A stretch of 64,000 bases of DNA from Methylomonas sp. (GCF_023228165.1 NZ_JALOBS010000014.1:74812-138811), one strand, 5' to 3'. Counted from the stretch's first letter, positions 17,408-26,522 are shown. The notes: a model not told the origin generated them from the letters alone. Program-made: numbers and translations.

Positions 17408-18603
17408 ATACGCTATTTTGGTTAATTGTTGCCGGCCTGATTTTAGCGGCACTGGCAATGCTGGTGCCGGCATTATTGAAAAAACAATTGCCGGTTGATG
17501 ACGAGCATCAACAACGCAATATTAACATCGCCCGTCAGCGTTTGGCGGAACTAGAACAACAGTTACGGGAAGGTGTTCTGACTCAAACTCAATTTAATGA
17601 GCAATATACCGAACTGCAATTGATATTGAATGACGATATAGAGGCGGCCATTAACGCACAGCCTTCGAATCAACAGGGCAGGTGGGTTATTCCGATGCTG
17701 GCCGTGTTAATTCCTTGCCTAAGTCTGTTGATTTATTTGCTTCTGGGCGACACCAATGCCTTGAGTAAGGCGGAACTGCAGGCCAATGAAAGCAAAGCGG
17801 CGGAAAATATTGCGCAAATGATAGGCAAATTGGAGCAACGCTTGCAACAACAACCGGACGATATCGAAGGCTGGAAAGTGCTGGGCCGTTCCTATAGCTA
17901 TTTGCAGCAATATCAGCAGGCCGCCGAGGTATATGCCAAGCTACACAACAGCCTGCCGGACGATACCGACGTGCAATTACAGTATGCCAATAATCTGGCC
18001 ATGTCGCGCGGCGGTCGGATGACGGGCGAACCGGCGCAGTTGATCGGCGAAGTTTTAGAAAAACAACCTGATAACGCTACCGCCTTATGGTTAGGCGGGG
18101 TGGCAAAAGCCGAACAAGGCGACTTTAAGCTGGCCAAGCAATATTGGGAAAAACTGGCATCCTTGCTGCCGGCGGATTCTGAATCGTTGCAGCAAGTACA
18201 GCAAATGCTGGTTGCCTTGGACGCGGAGCTGGCCAAAAATACCGCTGCCGTAGCCGGTATGGATATTCAGGTGGCGGTCGATATCGATCCCGCCTTAAAA
18301 ACCAAGTTAGCCGCCAACAGCACCGTGTTTATATATGCCCAAGCCGTAACTGGCCCCAAAATGCCGTTGGCCATCGTGCGTAAGCAGTTAGCGGATTTAC
18401 CGCTAAAGCTGGTTTTGAACGATAGTATGGCAATGCAAGCCAGCACGCATTTAGGCCAATATCAGCAACTCAGAATCGTTGCGCGGGTGTCGCAATCGGG
18501 GCAAGCCATGTCTCAGCCCGGAGACCTGATTGGCAGCACGGAACTCTCCCAGCCATTTGCTCAGCAAGTGGCTAGCGTATTAATTAACCAAGAAGTTAAA
18601 TAA
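17404..18603 (+). CDS. ccmI: Cytochrome c maturation protein CcmI (TPR apocytochrome chaperone)
   Basis: 399 residues starting at TTG (17404), fixed by a TTGA overlap with ccmH. Two membrane helices lie near residues 3-22 and 98-115. TPR-like repeats follow (about 140-270), including EGWKVLGRSYSYLQQYQQAAEVY. A beta-rich C-terminal domain ends the protein, as in CcmH/CycH proteins. The TPR part binds the C-terminal helix of apocytochromes c. Its TAA overlaps the hemN ATG by one base. Confidence 0.92.
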   Translation: MNTLFWLIVAGLILAALAMLVPALLKKQLPVDDEHQQRNINIARQRLAELEQQLREGVLTQTQFNEQYTELQLILNDDIEAAINAQPSNQQGRWVIPMLAVLIPCLSLLIYLLLGDTNALSKAELQANESKAAENIAQMIGKLEQRLQQQPDDIEGWKVLGRSYSYLQQYQQAAEVYAKLHNSLPDDTDVQLQYANNLAMSRGGRMTGEPAQLIGEVLEKQPDNATALWLGGVAKAEQGDFKLAKQYWEKLASLLPADSESLQQVQQMLVALDAELAKNTAAVAGMDIQVAVDIDPALKTKLAANSTVFIYAQAVTGPKMPLAIVRKQLADLPLKLVLNDSMAMQASTHLGQYQQLRIVARVSQSGQAMSQPGDLIGSTELSQPFAQQVASVLINQEVK

Positions 18604-19982
18604 TGGATCAATCAATCAAATTTGACCTGCATCTGATCAGTCGCTACGACAAAGCCGGCCCCCGTTACACCTCGTATCCCACCGCGTTGGAATTACACGA
18701 GGGTTTCGGCGAAGCGGAATATCGTCAGCAACTAAGCAAGTCCAATGCGGTCGGCGGGCCGTTGTCGCTGTACTTCCATATCCCATTTTGCGACACGGTG
18801 TGTTTTTACTGCGCTTGCAACAAAATAATCACCAAAAACCGCGCCCATTCAGCACCGTACCTGGATAATTTATGTAAGGAAATCGCCATGCAAGGTGCGT
18901 TGATCGATAAACATCGCAAAGTGAATCAGCTGCACTGGGGGGGTGGTACACCGACTTTTTTAAGTTACGAACAAATGAAACGGTTGATGGACGCAACCCG
19001 CGAGTACTTCAATTTACACGATGACGATAGCGGCGAATATTCCATTGAGGTCGATCCGCGCGAAACCGACGACAAAACCATCGCCCAGCTGCGTGAACTG
19101 GGTTTCAACCGTATCAGCCTGGGCTTGCAGGACTTCGATCCCGAGGTGCAAAAAGCCGTCAACCGCTTACAAAGCAAAGAGCAAACCTTTGCCGTACTGG
19201 AGTCCGCGCGCAAGGAAGGCTTCCGTTCCACCAATATCGATTTGATCTACGGCTTGCCGTTGCAAACCGAACAGACTTTTGCCAGAACCCTGGAGCAAGT
19301 TTTGACGTATGCGCCGGATCGCTTTTCGATCTTCAATTACGCGCACATGCCCAGCCGCTTTAAAACCCAACGCCAAATCAATGAGGCCGATTTGCCCAGC
19401 CCCGCGGTAAAACTGGAAATATTGCAAATGGTCGGCCAGAAACTAACCGATGCCGGCTATGTTTATATCGGTATGGATCATTTCGCCAAACCGGACGACG
19501 AACTGGCGGTAGCCCAGCGCGAAGGTAAGCTGTACCGCAATTTTCAAGGCTATTCAAGCCATTCCGATTGTGATTTGGTGGGGTTTGGGGTGACCTCCAT
19601 CGGCCGGGTCGGCGATGCCTATATGCAAAACCACAAGGAACTGGAGCAATACCAGCAGGCCATTTCGGCAGGCCGCTTGCCGGTGTTTAGGGGCGTGGAG
19701 CTCGATGCCGACGATAATGTACGCCGTGCCGTTATCACGCAATTGATTTGCCATTTCGATTTAACCTTCAGCAAAATCGAACAGCAATTCAATATCATGT
19801 TTGCGGATTATTTTACCGCCGAATTGAATCATCTTGAAACCATGCAAAACGACGGTCTAATCCGTTTGGATGATACTGGTATAAAAGTTCAGCCGGCGGG
19901 CCGTTTGTTGATTCGAAACATTTGCATGGTGTTCGACAAATATCTGGCGCAAAAGCAGCAGCAGTTTTCCCGCGTCATTTGA
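18603..19982 (+). CDS. hemN: Oxygen-independent coproporphyrinogen III dehydrogenase
   Basis: 459 residues, a radical SAM enzyme that decarboxylates coproporphyrinogen III in heme synthesis without oxygen. The iron-sulfur motif is FCDTVCFYCACNK near residue 62 (CX3CX2CXC). LHWGGGTPTFLS and a SIEVDPRET segment follow, and the C-terminal HemN domain is present. The length fits true HemN rather than the shorter HemW. Placement as last gene of the ccm operon links heme supply to cytochrome c assembly. Confidence 0.95.
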   Translation: MDQSIKFDLHLISRYDKAGPRYTSYPTALELHEGFGEAEYRQQLSKSNAVGGPLSLYFHIPFCDTVCFYCACNKIITKNRAHSAPYLDNLCKEIAMQGALIDKHRKVNQLHWGGGTPTFLSYEQMKRLMDATREYFNLHDDDSGEYSIEVDPRETDDKTIAQLRELGFNRISLGLQDFDPEVQKAVNRLQSKEQTFAVLESARKEGFRSTNIDLIYGLPLQTEQTFARTLEQVLTYAPDRFSIFNYAHMPSRFKTQRQINEADLPSPAVKLEILQMVGQKLTDAGYVYIGMDHFAKPDDELAVAQREGKLYRNFQGYSSHSDCDLVGFGVTSIGRVGDAYMQNHKELEQYQQAISAGRLPVFRGVELDADDNVRRAVITQLICHFDLTFSKIEQQFNIMFADYFTAELNHLETMQNDGLIRLDDTGIKVQPAGRLLIRNICMVFDKYLAQKQQQFSRVI

Positions 19983-19990
19983 TTTTCCCG

Positions 19991-20029
19991 ATCCCAACCA
20001 ACCTAGAACAGGAAAACCGAGGTTGGGAT
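19991..20029 (+). terminator. Inverted repeat after hemN, possible terminator
   Basis: ATCCCAACC (19991-19999) and GGTTGGGAT (20021-20029) are perfect complements separated by 21 bases, nine bases after the hemN stop. There is no T run, so Rho-independent termination is uncertain. Confidence 0.4.
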
Positions 20030-20153
20030 GATCGAAGGCACTCAGAAACTAGAACGTACGCCACAAGCCCAGCCCACTTACTTCGCATAATGTATATTAT
20101 GTTAAATTGAATAAATATTTATATCACCTAATGCTGATGTGTTATATTTACCT

Positions 20154-20172
20154 TTAATGAGAACCATTATTA
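20154..20172 (+). promoter_or_regulatory. Fur-box-like operator upstream of feoABC
   Basis: TTAATGAGAACCATTATTA has the AATGAGAA/CATTATT pattern of Fur operators (consensus GATAATGATAATCATTATC) and lies 26 bases before the feoA ATG. Iron-dependent repression of feoABC is expected from known Fur biology; the match is by eye and imperfect. Confidence 0.6.
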
Positions 20173-20197
20173 ATACCCTTTTAGCTACAGGCCGCAT

Positions 20198-20431
20198 ATG
20201 ATGACTTCATTAAAGATGCTGGCGACCGGCGATTCTGGTCGTATCGTGGGTTTTGATCAGGCTGGCAGTGCTTATCGGAAAAAATTGCTGGCGATGGGAT
20301 TAACGCCGGGAACTGAGTTCACCATCACCCGCTTCGCACCCATGGGTGATCCGGTGGAAATCAAACTACGCGGTTTTTCGTTATCTTTACGTAAAAACGA
20401 AGCCTCGGTTTTAATGATAGAAAAGCTATGA
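20198..20431 (+). CDS. feoA: Ferrous iron transport protein A
   Basis: 77 residues forming an SH3-like domain. Landmarks are the KLLAMGLTPGTEFTITRFAPMGDP segment (positions 29-52) and VEIKLRGFSLSLRKNEA. FeoA is a small cytosolic partner thought to act on FeoB. The first ATG is kept; a second one follows at once. It overlaps feoB by four bases (ATGA). Confidence 0.95.
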   Translation: MMTSLKMLATGDSGRIVGFDQAGSAYRKKLLAMGLTPGTEFTITRFAPMGDPVEIKLRGFSLSLRKNEASVLMIEKL

Positions 20432-20985
20432 GTTATGCTTTTACTGTCGGCGTCGTCGGTAATCCCAATTGCGGAAAAACCACGCTGTTTAATGCGTTAA
20501 CAGGTTCCCGGCAGCATGTCGGCAATTGGCCGGGGGTCACTGTCGAGAAAAAAACCGGTGAATACCAATTTCAAGGCGAACGCATTGTGGTCGTCGACTT
20601 ACCTGGTACCTATTCCTTAGAAGCCGACGATGACAGCGTGTCCCTGGATGAAAAAGTTGCCCGCGATTATGTTGCCTCCCGGCAAGCCAATCTGATCATC
20701 AATATAATTGATGCCTCAAATATAGAACGCAATCTTTATCTAACCTCGCAACTGATTGAGATGCGTGTGCCGATGATTATTGTCTTGAATATGATGGATG
20801 CCGTTAAAAAGCGCGGTATTAAAATTGATCTCGACGCGTTGTCCGCACAAATGTCATGTGCTGTTGTCGCGGTTGTTGCCGCTACTGGGCAAGGTTTAAA
20901 GGAGCTGCGCGAAACTATTTATTACGCCTGCCATAACCCAACTGTTCCCGATTTAACCGTTACCTATCATGCGGCAATAGAATAA
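20428..20985 (+). CDS. feoB: FeoB, N-terminal G-domain fragment (gene interrupted by in-frame stop)
   Basis: 185 residues ending at an in-frame TAA (20983-20985). All GTPase motifs of FeoB are intact: GNPNCGKTTLFNAL (G1, residues 10-23), DLPGTYSLEAD (G3, near 54), and LNMMDAVKKRG (G4, near 117). The reading frame continues in register after the TAA with the rest of FeoB, and the total of 770 codons equals a full-length FeoB. The break falls between the G domain and the helical domain that links it to the membrane part. Either feoB is a fresh nonsense mutant, or the stop is read through, or it is a sequence error. Confidence 0.85.
   Translation: MSYAFTVGVVGNPNCGKTTLFNALTGSRQHVGNWPGVTVEKKTGEYQFQGERIVVVDLPGTYSLEADDDSVSLDEKVARDYVASRQANLIINIIDASNIERNLYLTSQLIEMRVPMIIVLNMMDAVKKRGIKIDLDALSAQMSCAVVAVVAATGQGLKELRETIYYACHNPTVPDLTVTYHAAIE
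20983..20985 (+). other. In-frame TAA interrupting feoB
   Basis: Codon 186 of the feoB frame is TAA, immediately followed by an 8-base palindrome GCGGCCGC (20986-20993). Coding sequence of the expected family continues in the same frame on both sides. A single change from CAA or GAA would create it. Confidence 0.85.
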
Positions 20986-20997
20986 GCGGCCGCTGAA

Positions 20998-22737
20998 TTG
21001 GAGCTTGAATTAGCTGCTCATAAAGATCAGTATGATTTGCGCTGGCTGGCCTTGCGCCTATTAGAAAATGACACCTTGGCCAAACAACTGGCGGGTCCGC
21101 ATTTGCAAGCAAGCGCCGAAACATTACGCCAAACCATAGAAACACAAACGGACGATGAAATCGATATTCTGGCCGCGGATGCCCGCTATGGCTTGGTGAA
21201 TCGGCTGGTAAAGGCATCAGTTTGCAAACTCAATGAAGTGTCCCGTCATACCACCGAACAAATCGATGCAGTGGTGTTAAACCGTTTTCTCGGCATACCG
21301 GTTTTCTTGCTGGTCATGTATGCCATGTTCATGTTCACCATTAATATTGGCAGCGCCTTTGTCGACTTTTTTGATCAGGCTGTAGGTGCTTTGCTGGTCG
21401 ATGGGGTAAGCAACCTCCTTTCTGCCATGAGCTGGCCCGATTGGCTAGTGGTTTTAATCAGTAACGGCATCGGCGGCGGCATTCAAGTTGTTGCTACATT
21501 TATCCCGATCGTAGGATTTCTTTTCATCTTTTTATCGGCGCTGGAAGATTCAGGCTATATGTCCAGGGCGGCATTTGTCATGGATCGCTTCATGTGCATA
21601 ATTGGTCTGCCCGGTAAATCCTTTGTGCCAATGATTGTGGGTTTCGGCTGTAACGTACCGGCCATCATTGCGACGCGTACCCTGGATAATCAACGTGACC
21701 GGATATTAACCAACCTGATGAATCCGTTTATGTCCTGCGGCGCTCGTTTGCCGGTTTACGCCTTATTTGCGGCGGCCTTTTTTCCGGTTGGCGGCCAAAA
21801 CCTGGTTTTCGGTCTTTATCTGTTCGGCATACTGGTGGCGGTCTTCACCGGTCTGATTATGCGGCACACCTTGTTGCAAGGCGAACCTACCCCGTTCTTG
21901 ATGGAACTACCCACTTATCACCTGCCCACCCTGCGCGGCATTTACATCAAAACCTGGGACAGGCTGAAAACCTTTATTTTTAACGCCGGCAAAGTAATCG
22001 TGCCGATGGTCTTGGTACTCAATATACTCAATTCATTGGGTACGGACGGTAGTTTCGGGCAGGAGAACAGCGAAAAATCGGTACTGAGCCAGATAGGCCG
22101 AGTGTTAACACCGGTATTCCAACCCATGGGTATCCATGAAGACAACTGGCCGGCAACCGTCGGCATTTTTACCGGAGTGCTGGCCAAAGAAGCCGTTGTC
22201 GGTACCTTGGATGCGCTATACAGTCAAATGGCGGCTGACGCCGAGCAAGCGGATGAACAAGCCTTCGACTTGCAGCAGGCGTTGTTGGCGGCCTGCCGGA
22301 CCGTTCCCGATAATTTGGCTGAAATAGCCGACAGATTACTGGATCCGCTGGGATTGGGCATTGCCAATGTCAATGATGTGACTGCGGCGGCCGAGCAACA
22401 GGAAGTTAAAATAGCCACTTTCGGCGTCATGCAAAATCAATTTGATGGCCAAGTGGGCGCCTTTGCCTATTTATTGTTTATTTTACTTTATGCCCCCTGC
22501 GTGGCGGCCACCGCGGCTATTTATAAAGAAACCAGTCCCGGCTGGACACTATTCGTGGTGAGTTGGACCACCTTTCTAGCCTACCTGACTGCAACGCTGT
22601 TTTATCAAGGTATGACATTTGCCGAGCATCCCGCCACCGCCAGCTTCTGGTTTGCCTTATTAATACTGATGTTCGTCAGCATAATATCGCTGTTGCGTTT
22701 TTATGGTGTTCGCCAACATACTGGAGTAGTGTCATGA
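20998..22737 (+). CDS. feoB: FeoB, C-terminal membrane fragment (same frame as upstream fragment)
   Basis: About 579 residues from a TTG at 20998 in the same frame as the G-domain fragment. It begins in the helical GDI region (DQYDLRWLALRLLENDTLAK) and continues with the permease core: MSRAAFVMDRFMCIIGLPGKS, GFGCNVPAIIATRTLDNQRDR and PFMSCGARLPVYALFAA. These Cys-containing segments are thought to form the Fe2+ path. No good ribosome site precedes the TTG, so independent translation is doubtful and the piece is best read as the distal part of one feoB gene. It overlaps feoC by four bases. Confidence 0.85.
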   Translation: MELELAAHKDQYDLRWLALRLLENDTLAKQLAGPHLQASAETLRQTIETQTDDEIDILAADARYGLVNRLVKASVCKLNEVSRHTTEQIDAVVLNRFLGIPVFLLVMYAMFMFTINIGSAFVDFFDQAVGALLVDGVSNLLSAMSWPDWLVVLISNGIGGGIQVVATFIPIVGFLFIFLSALEDSGYMSRAAFVMDRFMCIIGLPGKSFVPMIVGFGCNVPAIIATRTLDNQRDRILTNLMNPFMSCGARLPVYALFAAAFFPVGGQNLVFGLYLFGILVAVFTGLIMRHTLLQGEPTPFLMELPTYHLPTLRGIYIKTWDRLKTFIFNAGKVIVPMVLVLNILNSLGTDGSFGQENSEKSVLSQIGRVLTPVFQPMGIHEDNWPATVGIFTGVLAKEAVVGTLDALYSQMAADAEQADEQAFDLQQALLAACRTVPDNLAEIADRLLDPLGLGIANVNDVTAAAEQQEVKIATFGVMQNQFDGQVGAFAYLLFILLYAPCVAATAAIYKETSPGWTLFVVSWTTFLAYLTATLFYQGMTFAEHPATASFWFALLILMFVSIISLLRFYGVRQHTGVVS

Positions 22738-22955
22738 TTCTGTCTGATTTGCGTAATTATCTACAAGAGAAACGCCGGGTCACGCTGAACGATTTGGTAT
22801 TGCATTTTCATGTCGATGCCAACGCATTGCGCGGCATGCTGGGAAAATGGATCAGTAAAGGCAAGGTGCGGATATCGCCAGTCGGCATCAGTTGCAGCAC
22901 CAGTTGTTGCAAATGCGATCCGCTATTGACCGAAATTTACGAATGGGTGGAATGA
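22734..22955 (+). CDS. feoC: FeoC-like winged-helix protein
   Basis: 73 residues: a winged helix-turn-helix (about 1-50) and a cysteine cluster CSTSCCKC near residue 54, matching FeoC proteins that bind an iron-sulfur cluster and regulate FeoB stability or activity. The ATG at 22734 overlaps the feoB stop (ATGA). It ends the feo operon. A weak AGCAGG/CCTGCT hairpin at 22965-22984 follows. Confidence 0.88.
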   Translation: MILSDLRNYLQEKRRVTLNDLVLHFHVDANALRGMLGKWISKGKVRISPVGISCSTSCCKCDPLLTEIYEWVE

Positions 22956-22999
22956 TACGGGACAAGCAGGATCTTTACCCTGCTCCCCTCGGTTTCGAT

Positions 23000-23287
23000 C
23001 TATTTATCAGCCAGCCAACCTTGTAAGGCCTCAATTATTTCCTGAGCTTGTTTTTCGCTGGAAATATTGAATTTGGATTTTTGCTGGTATTCGCCGTTAC
23101 GCTTTTGATAACGGCGAATACTGAATCTGTCCTGACTATATTGTTCCTTGCTGGGCTCCCAGTCCTGATAGCGGTAAATGACCGTTGCCCAGGCACCCTT
23201 GCTTAAGACCTTTTTATCCAGTTCCTTGACGGTTTCAATGCCGCCATCTTCGTAGCGGATCGTTAATTCTTCTACAGTTTCTGCCAT
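23000..23287 (-). CDS. Conserved small protein of unknown function
   Basis: 95 residues from the ATG at 23287, a start chosen because the longer frame upstream has no coding character. The protein is soluble, acidic at the beginning (MAETVEELTIRYEDGG) and rich in Tyr, Gln and Lys, with no cysteine or membrane segment. The pattern RYEDGGIETVKELDKKVL, then YRYQDWEPSK, then FSIRRYQKRNGEYQQKSKF suggests a small beta-rich fold. I believe similar proteins exist in other gammaproteobacteria, but I cannot name the family. It follows the beta-propeller gene, 47 bases downstream. Confidence 0.75.
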   Translation of the reverse strand: MAETVEELTIRYEDGGIETVKELDKKVLSKGAWATVIYRYQDWEPSKEQYSQDRFSIRRYQKRNGEYQQKSKFNISSEKQAQEIIEALQGWLADK

Positions 23288-23333
23288 CGTATTCTCAAAG
23301 TGATTAATTCGCCGCGCAGTGTACCATAAGCAA

Positions 23334-24290
23334 TCAGGGGCTGATAAACTCGCCGAAGGCGCGACTGCCCTCCCCTGTATTGATGGTATACACCATCTCA
23401 AGCGTTTTGGCATCAATCACAGAGACACTGTTATCAAACCAGTTGGCAACATAAACAAAACGGCCGTCGGGATGGGTGCTAATGCCTTCGGGCTTATCGC
23501 CTACATCAATCACAGCCACGGTTTTCAAGCTGGCCGTATCGATGGCGGACACCGTGCTGTCATCCTGATTGGTGACAAATAACAAACTGTCGCGCATGGC
23601 TAACGTCACCGCATAAGGCCTGGCACCGACTTTCAGGGTCGCCACCCTTTTCATTCTGCGGGTGTCCAATACAGTCACGTTGTCGCTTTCCACGTTCGCG
23701 GTATAAAGCCGCTTGCCTTTACTATCAACTACAATCCCAAACGGGTGAGCGCCCACTTTGGTGGTATTTCTAATGCTGAGCTTCTTCAGATCAATCTGAG
23801 AGACCGAATCATCAACCCGGTTGGCGACGTAAAGCCATTTGTTGTCCGGACTGACCGTCATGCCGGAAGGCGATTTGCCTACACTAATCACGGCGGTTTG
23901 TTCAAAGTTTTTGGTATCAAAAACAGTTACGGAATGCTCGTACCAGTCGGCGACAAACACTTGTTCGCCGGCCTTGTCCACGGCAATGCCCAAGGACGCT
24001 CCACCCACTCTGACCGTCCGTAACACCTTAAAGGTTTTACTGTCCATCACGGCAAAGCCGCCCCCCTCGGGGGTGCTGATGTAAATTTGTTTTTTGACCG
24101 GATTAACGGCCACACCGGCTGGTTTACCGGTAACCCTGATCGTATCGACAACTTGCTGCAAATCGGTATCGATTACTGAAACCGTATTATCCAGTTGATT
24201 GGTAATAAAAGCGTGCGGTCCTGCATTAACAGCATTTGCAAGAGCCAAGAGAAACGCGATAACAGCAATCGATTGTTTAGACATGGTCAC
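23334..24290 (-). CDS. Periplasmic YVTN-family beta-propeller protein
   Basis: 318 residues. A signal peptide (about 1-23, ending VNA) is followed by about seven repeats of roughly 40 residues with the pattern V-V-D-T then G-x-x-P-x-G-V-A-V, for example VSVIDTDLQQVVDTIRV and PFGIVVDSKGKRLYTANV. Such YVTN propellers resemble the cytochrome d1/quinoprotein fold but have no CXXCH, so no heme is attached. It lies 58 bases after the MxaD-like gene in the same direction, suggesting a periplasmic role linked to methanol or quinoprotein metabolism; this is an inference. The start may be M1 or M3. Confidence 0.88.
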   Translation of the reverse strand: MTMSKQSIAVIAFLLALANAVNAGPHAFITNQLDNTVSVIDTDLQQVVDTIRVTGKPAGVAVNPVKKQIYISTPEGGGFAVMDSKTFKVLRTVRVGGASLGIAVDKAGEQVFVADWYEHSVTVFDTKNFEQTAVISVGKSPSGMTVSPDNKWLYVANRVDDSVSQIDLKKLSIRNTTKVGAHPFGIVVDSKGKRLYTANVESDNVTVLDTRRMKRVATLKVGARPYAVTLAMRDSLLFVTNQDDSTVSAIDTASLKTVAVIDVGDKPEGISTHPDGRFVYVANWFDNSVSVIDAKTLEMVYTINTGEGSRAFGEFISP

Positions 24291-24310
24291 TCAGGGGCAG
24301 ACGTAAAAGC

Positions 24311-24334
24311 GGTTTCCATCGGCTGATGGAAACC
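24311..24334 (-). terminator. 10-bp perfect hairpin between mxaD-like and propeller genes
   Basis: GGTTTCCATC (24311-24320) and GATGGAAACC (24325-24334) with a 4-base loop. On the minus strand the stem is followed by GCTTTTAC, a short T run. It may act as a partial terminator or a 3' end stabiliser that lowers expression of the propeller gene relative to the MxaD-like gene. Confidence 0.55.
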
Positions 24335-24348
24335 CAATACAGCAAAAT

Positions 24349-24948
24349 TTAGCGTTTCATTTCGATTTTAACTTCAGCTTTACCGCTTGGCGCAACTTTT
24401 TTAGCCAACGCCTCGAGGCCGGTAGTTAATACTGCTGTAACCGCTTTATCGGCGGCTTCTTCATTCAGTTCCTCCGGTGGGTTGTTGTTGACATAGGCGC
24501 GGTAATACGTCGCAACCCATTCAACCTCGGCTTTACCGCCTTTGTCTTCAACCGAAATTTCGGCCGCGTAGTTGCCAACCGGCAAAACAGGAATTTCTTC
24601 ATCTTGGCCGGCATGTTTAATGGTGCCGGTTGAGCTCATATCGGTAATTTTGTATTTGTAGGCCATTTTGCTGTCATCGTGCGATTTCAGTTCTTCGGTA
24701 ATGGTGCCGCCGTTAACCAACGTCAGTGTGCGGACAGAACCTTTTTTGTTGCCGCCATCACCTTTGACACTTTTGATGCTGGGGTGCCAAGACATATCAT
24801 CGTAATTTTTAATCACGTCCCAGATTTTAGCGGCTGGAGCATCGATGGTAATGCTGGCGGTCATTTTTCCTCTGACCGGGCCATGGGCGTTAACCATACC
24901 GGTAAACATCAATAAGGCAGCTGAAATAAGTAGCGAGGTTTTTTTCAT
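24349..24948 (-). CDS. mxaD: MxaD-like periplasmic SRPBCC protein
   Basis: 199 residues. A signal peptide (1-21, ending VNA) leads into a START/SRPBCC fold: ASITIDAPAAKIWDVIKNYDDMSWHPSIK (about 31-59, typical of the first strand and helices), and GGTITEELKSHD. MxaD is encoded with methanol dehydrogenase in methylotrophs and is reported to help electron transfer to its cytochrome cL. Here no mxaF or xoxF is nearby, so this could be a paralogue. The Trp-His-Pro motif WHPSIK is typical of the group. Confidence 0.82.
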   Translation of the reverse strand: MKKTSLLISAALLMFTGMVNAHGPVRGKMTASITIDAPAAKIWDVIKNYDDMSWHPSIKSVKGDGGNKKGSVRTLTLVNGGTITEELKSHDDSKMAYKYKITDMSSTGTIKHAGQDEEIPVLPVGNYAAEISVEDKGGKAEVEWVATYYRAYVNNNPPEELNEEAADKAVTAVLTTGLEALAKKVAPSGKAEVKIEMKR

Positions 24949-25088
24949 AACACGTTCCTAATGGTGGTCACATAAAATTGAACATGCGATTATAAAATAA
25001 ATTCCCGGATCGAGTAGCCGCAATAGTTCAGTTGCGGCATATTTCCCGACGATTTCCCGACTATTTTCAATACTTACGCAGCCTAACG

Positions 25089-26522
25089 ATGACAGAAAAC
25101 ACTTATTATTGGCACGATTACGAAACATTCGGCACCGACCCGCAGCGTGATCGCGCCTGCCAGTTTGCCGGCATTAGAACCGACCAGGATTTTAACCTCA
25201 TCGGCGAACCGCTGATGCTGTATTGCAAAACGGCCACAGATTATCTGCCGAATCCCGAAGCTTGCCTGATTACCGGCATCACGCCGCAATTGGCCACCGA
25301 AAAAGGCGTTTGCGAAGCCGAATTTATCGGTATTATTCATGACCAATTATCGCAAGCCGGCACTTGCGGCATCGGTTACAACAGTATTCGTTTCGATGAT
25401 GAAGTGACCCGCAACCTGTTATATCGTAATTTTTACGACCCCTACGCCAGGGAATGGCAAAACGGCAATTCGCGTTGGGATTTGATCGACGTCGCCCGCG
25501 CCGCCCGAGCCCTGCGGCCGGATGGCATCAACTGGCCGGTGAATGACGACGGCATAGCCAGTTTTCGTTTGGAGGTGCTGACCCAAGCTAACGGTATAGC
25601 CCATCAGGCTGCTCATGATGCCTTATCCGACGTTTACGCCACCATCGCCCTCGCCCGCCTGATCAGGCAAAAGCAACCCAAACTGTACGATTATCTATAT
25701 AACAATCGGCATAAACCGGCCGTGCTCAATTTACTGCAGTTGGGTAGCTTTACACCGCTAGCACATGTGTCCGGACGCTTTCCGGCCCGCAAAAATTGTC
25801 TGTCCATAGTCGTGCCGCTCTATGCGCATCCGCGTAACAGCAATGAAATTATCGTGTACGACCTCTCCGTCGACCCCAGGCCATTATTGGAGCTGAGTGC
25901 CGAACAGATTCAACAAAGGGTTTTTGTCGCTAATGATGACTTACCGGAACATGTGGAACGCATCCCGCTGAAAACGGTACACATCAATAAAAGTCCGGTT
26001 CTGGCGCCCCTGACGGTGATAAGGCAAGACGATGCGCAACGCCTGGAACTTGATTTAGACCAATGCCGATTAAATCTTCAACGCATCAAATCGGCGGCGG
26101 GCAAGCTGTTAGAACAAAAACTGGCAACGGTTTTTACTCGCGAATATGCCGACACCCCGAACGATCCGGACCTGATGATTTATAGCGGCGGATTTTTCAG
26201 CCATAAAGACAAGAATGCCATGCAAAAAATCAGGCAAACGCCCCCTGAAAAATTGGCGAACTTTCGCGCCGATTTCGACGATGCCCGCCTGCCCGAGATG
26301 CTGTTTCGTTATCGCGGCCGCAATTATCCGCACACGCTGAATCAGGATGAAAGTCCGCGTTGGCAACAGTTTTGCTGCGACAGATTGTTTAATCCTGAAA
26401 GCAGCTGTAATTTGGCTTGGTTTAACGACTATCTACAATCATTGCAAGGTAAACCGGAAACCGATAAACAGCTATTAATGCAATTACAAGACTTTGCCGC
26501 TTCCAAACAATTGCCCGTATAA
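25089..26522 (+). CDS. sbcB: Exodeoxyribonuclease I
   Basis: 477 residues from the ATG at 25089; E. coli ExoI has 475. The DEDD exonuclease begins at once with YYWHDYETFGTDPQRDRACQFAG (D10, E12 as metal ligands). HDALSDVYATIALARL carries the later catalytic His/Asp. It degrades single-stranded DNA 3' to 5' and takes part in mismatch repair and recombination. A TTG 57 bases upstream extends the frame but is not supported by the family start. It ends 219 bases before the Wadjet-like cassette. A small AAACCG/CGGTTT hairpin (26527-26544) follows the stop. Confidence 0.95.
   Translation: MTENTYYWHDYETFGTDPQRDRACQFAGIRTDQDFNLIGEPLMLYCKTATDYLPNPEACLITGITPQLATEKGVCEAEFIGIIHDQLSQAGTCGIGYNSIRFDDEVTRNLLYRNFYDPYAREWQNGNSRWDLIDVARAARALRPDGINWPVNDDGIASFRLEVLTQANGIAHQAAHDALSDVYATIALARLIRQKQPKLYDYLYNNRHKPAVLNLLQLGSFTPLAHVSGRFPARKNCLSIVVPLYAHPRNSNEIIVYDLSVDPRPLLELSAEQIQQRVFVANDDLPEHVERIPLKTVHINKSPVLAPLTVIRQDDAQRLELDLDQCRLNLQRIKSAAGKLLEQKLATVFTREYADTPNDPDLMIYSGGFFSHKDKNAMQKIRQTPPEKLANFRADFDDARLPEMLFRYRGRNYPHTLNQDESPRWQQFCCDRLFNPESSCNLAWFNDYLQSLQGKPETDKQLLMQLQDFAASKQLPV

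Noticed and set aside
20986..20993. GCGGCCGC as a cloning or assembly scar
   Set aside because: FeoB coding sequence continues in frame on both sides with the right total length, so nothing seems inserted. The adjacent stop still deserves a read check.
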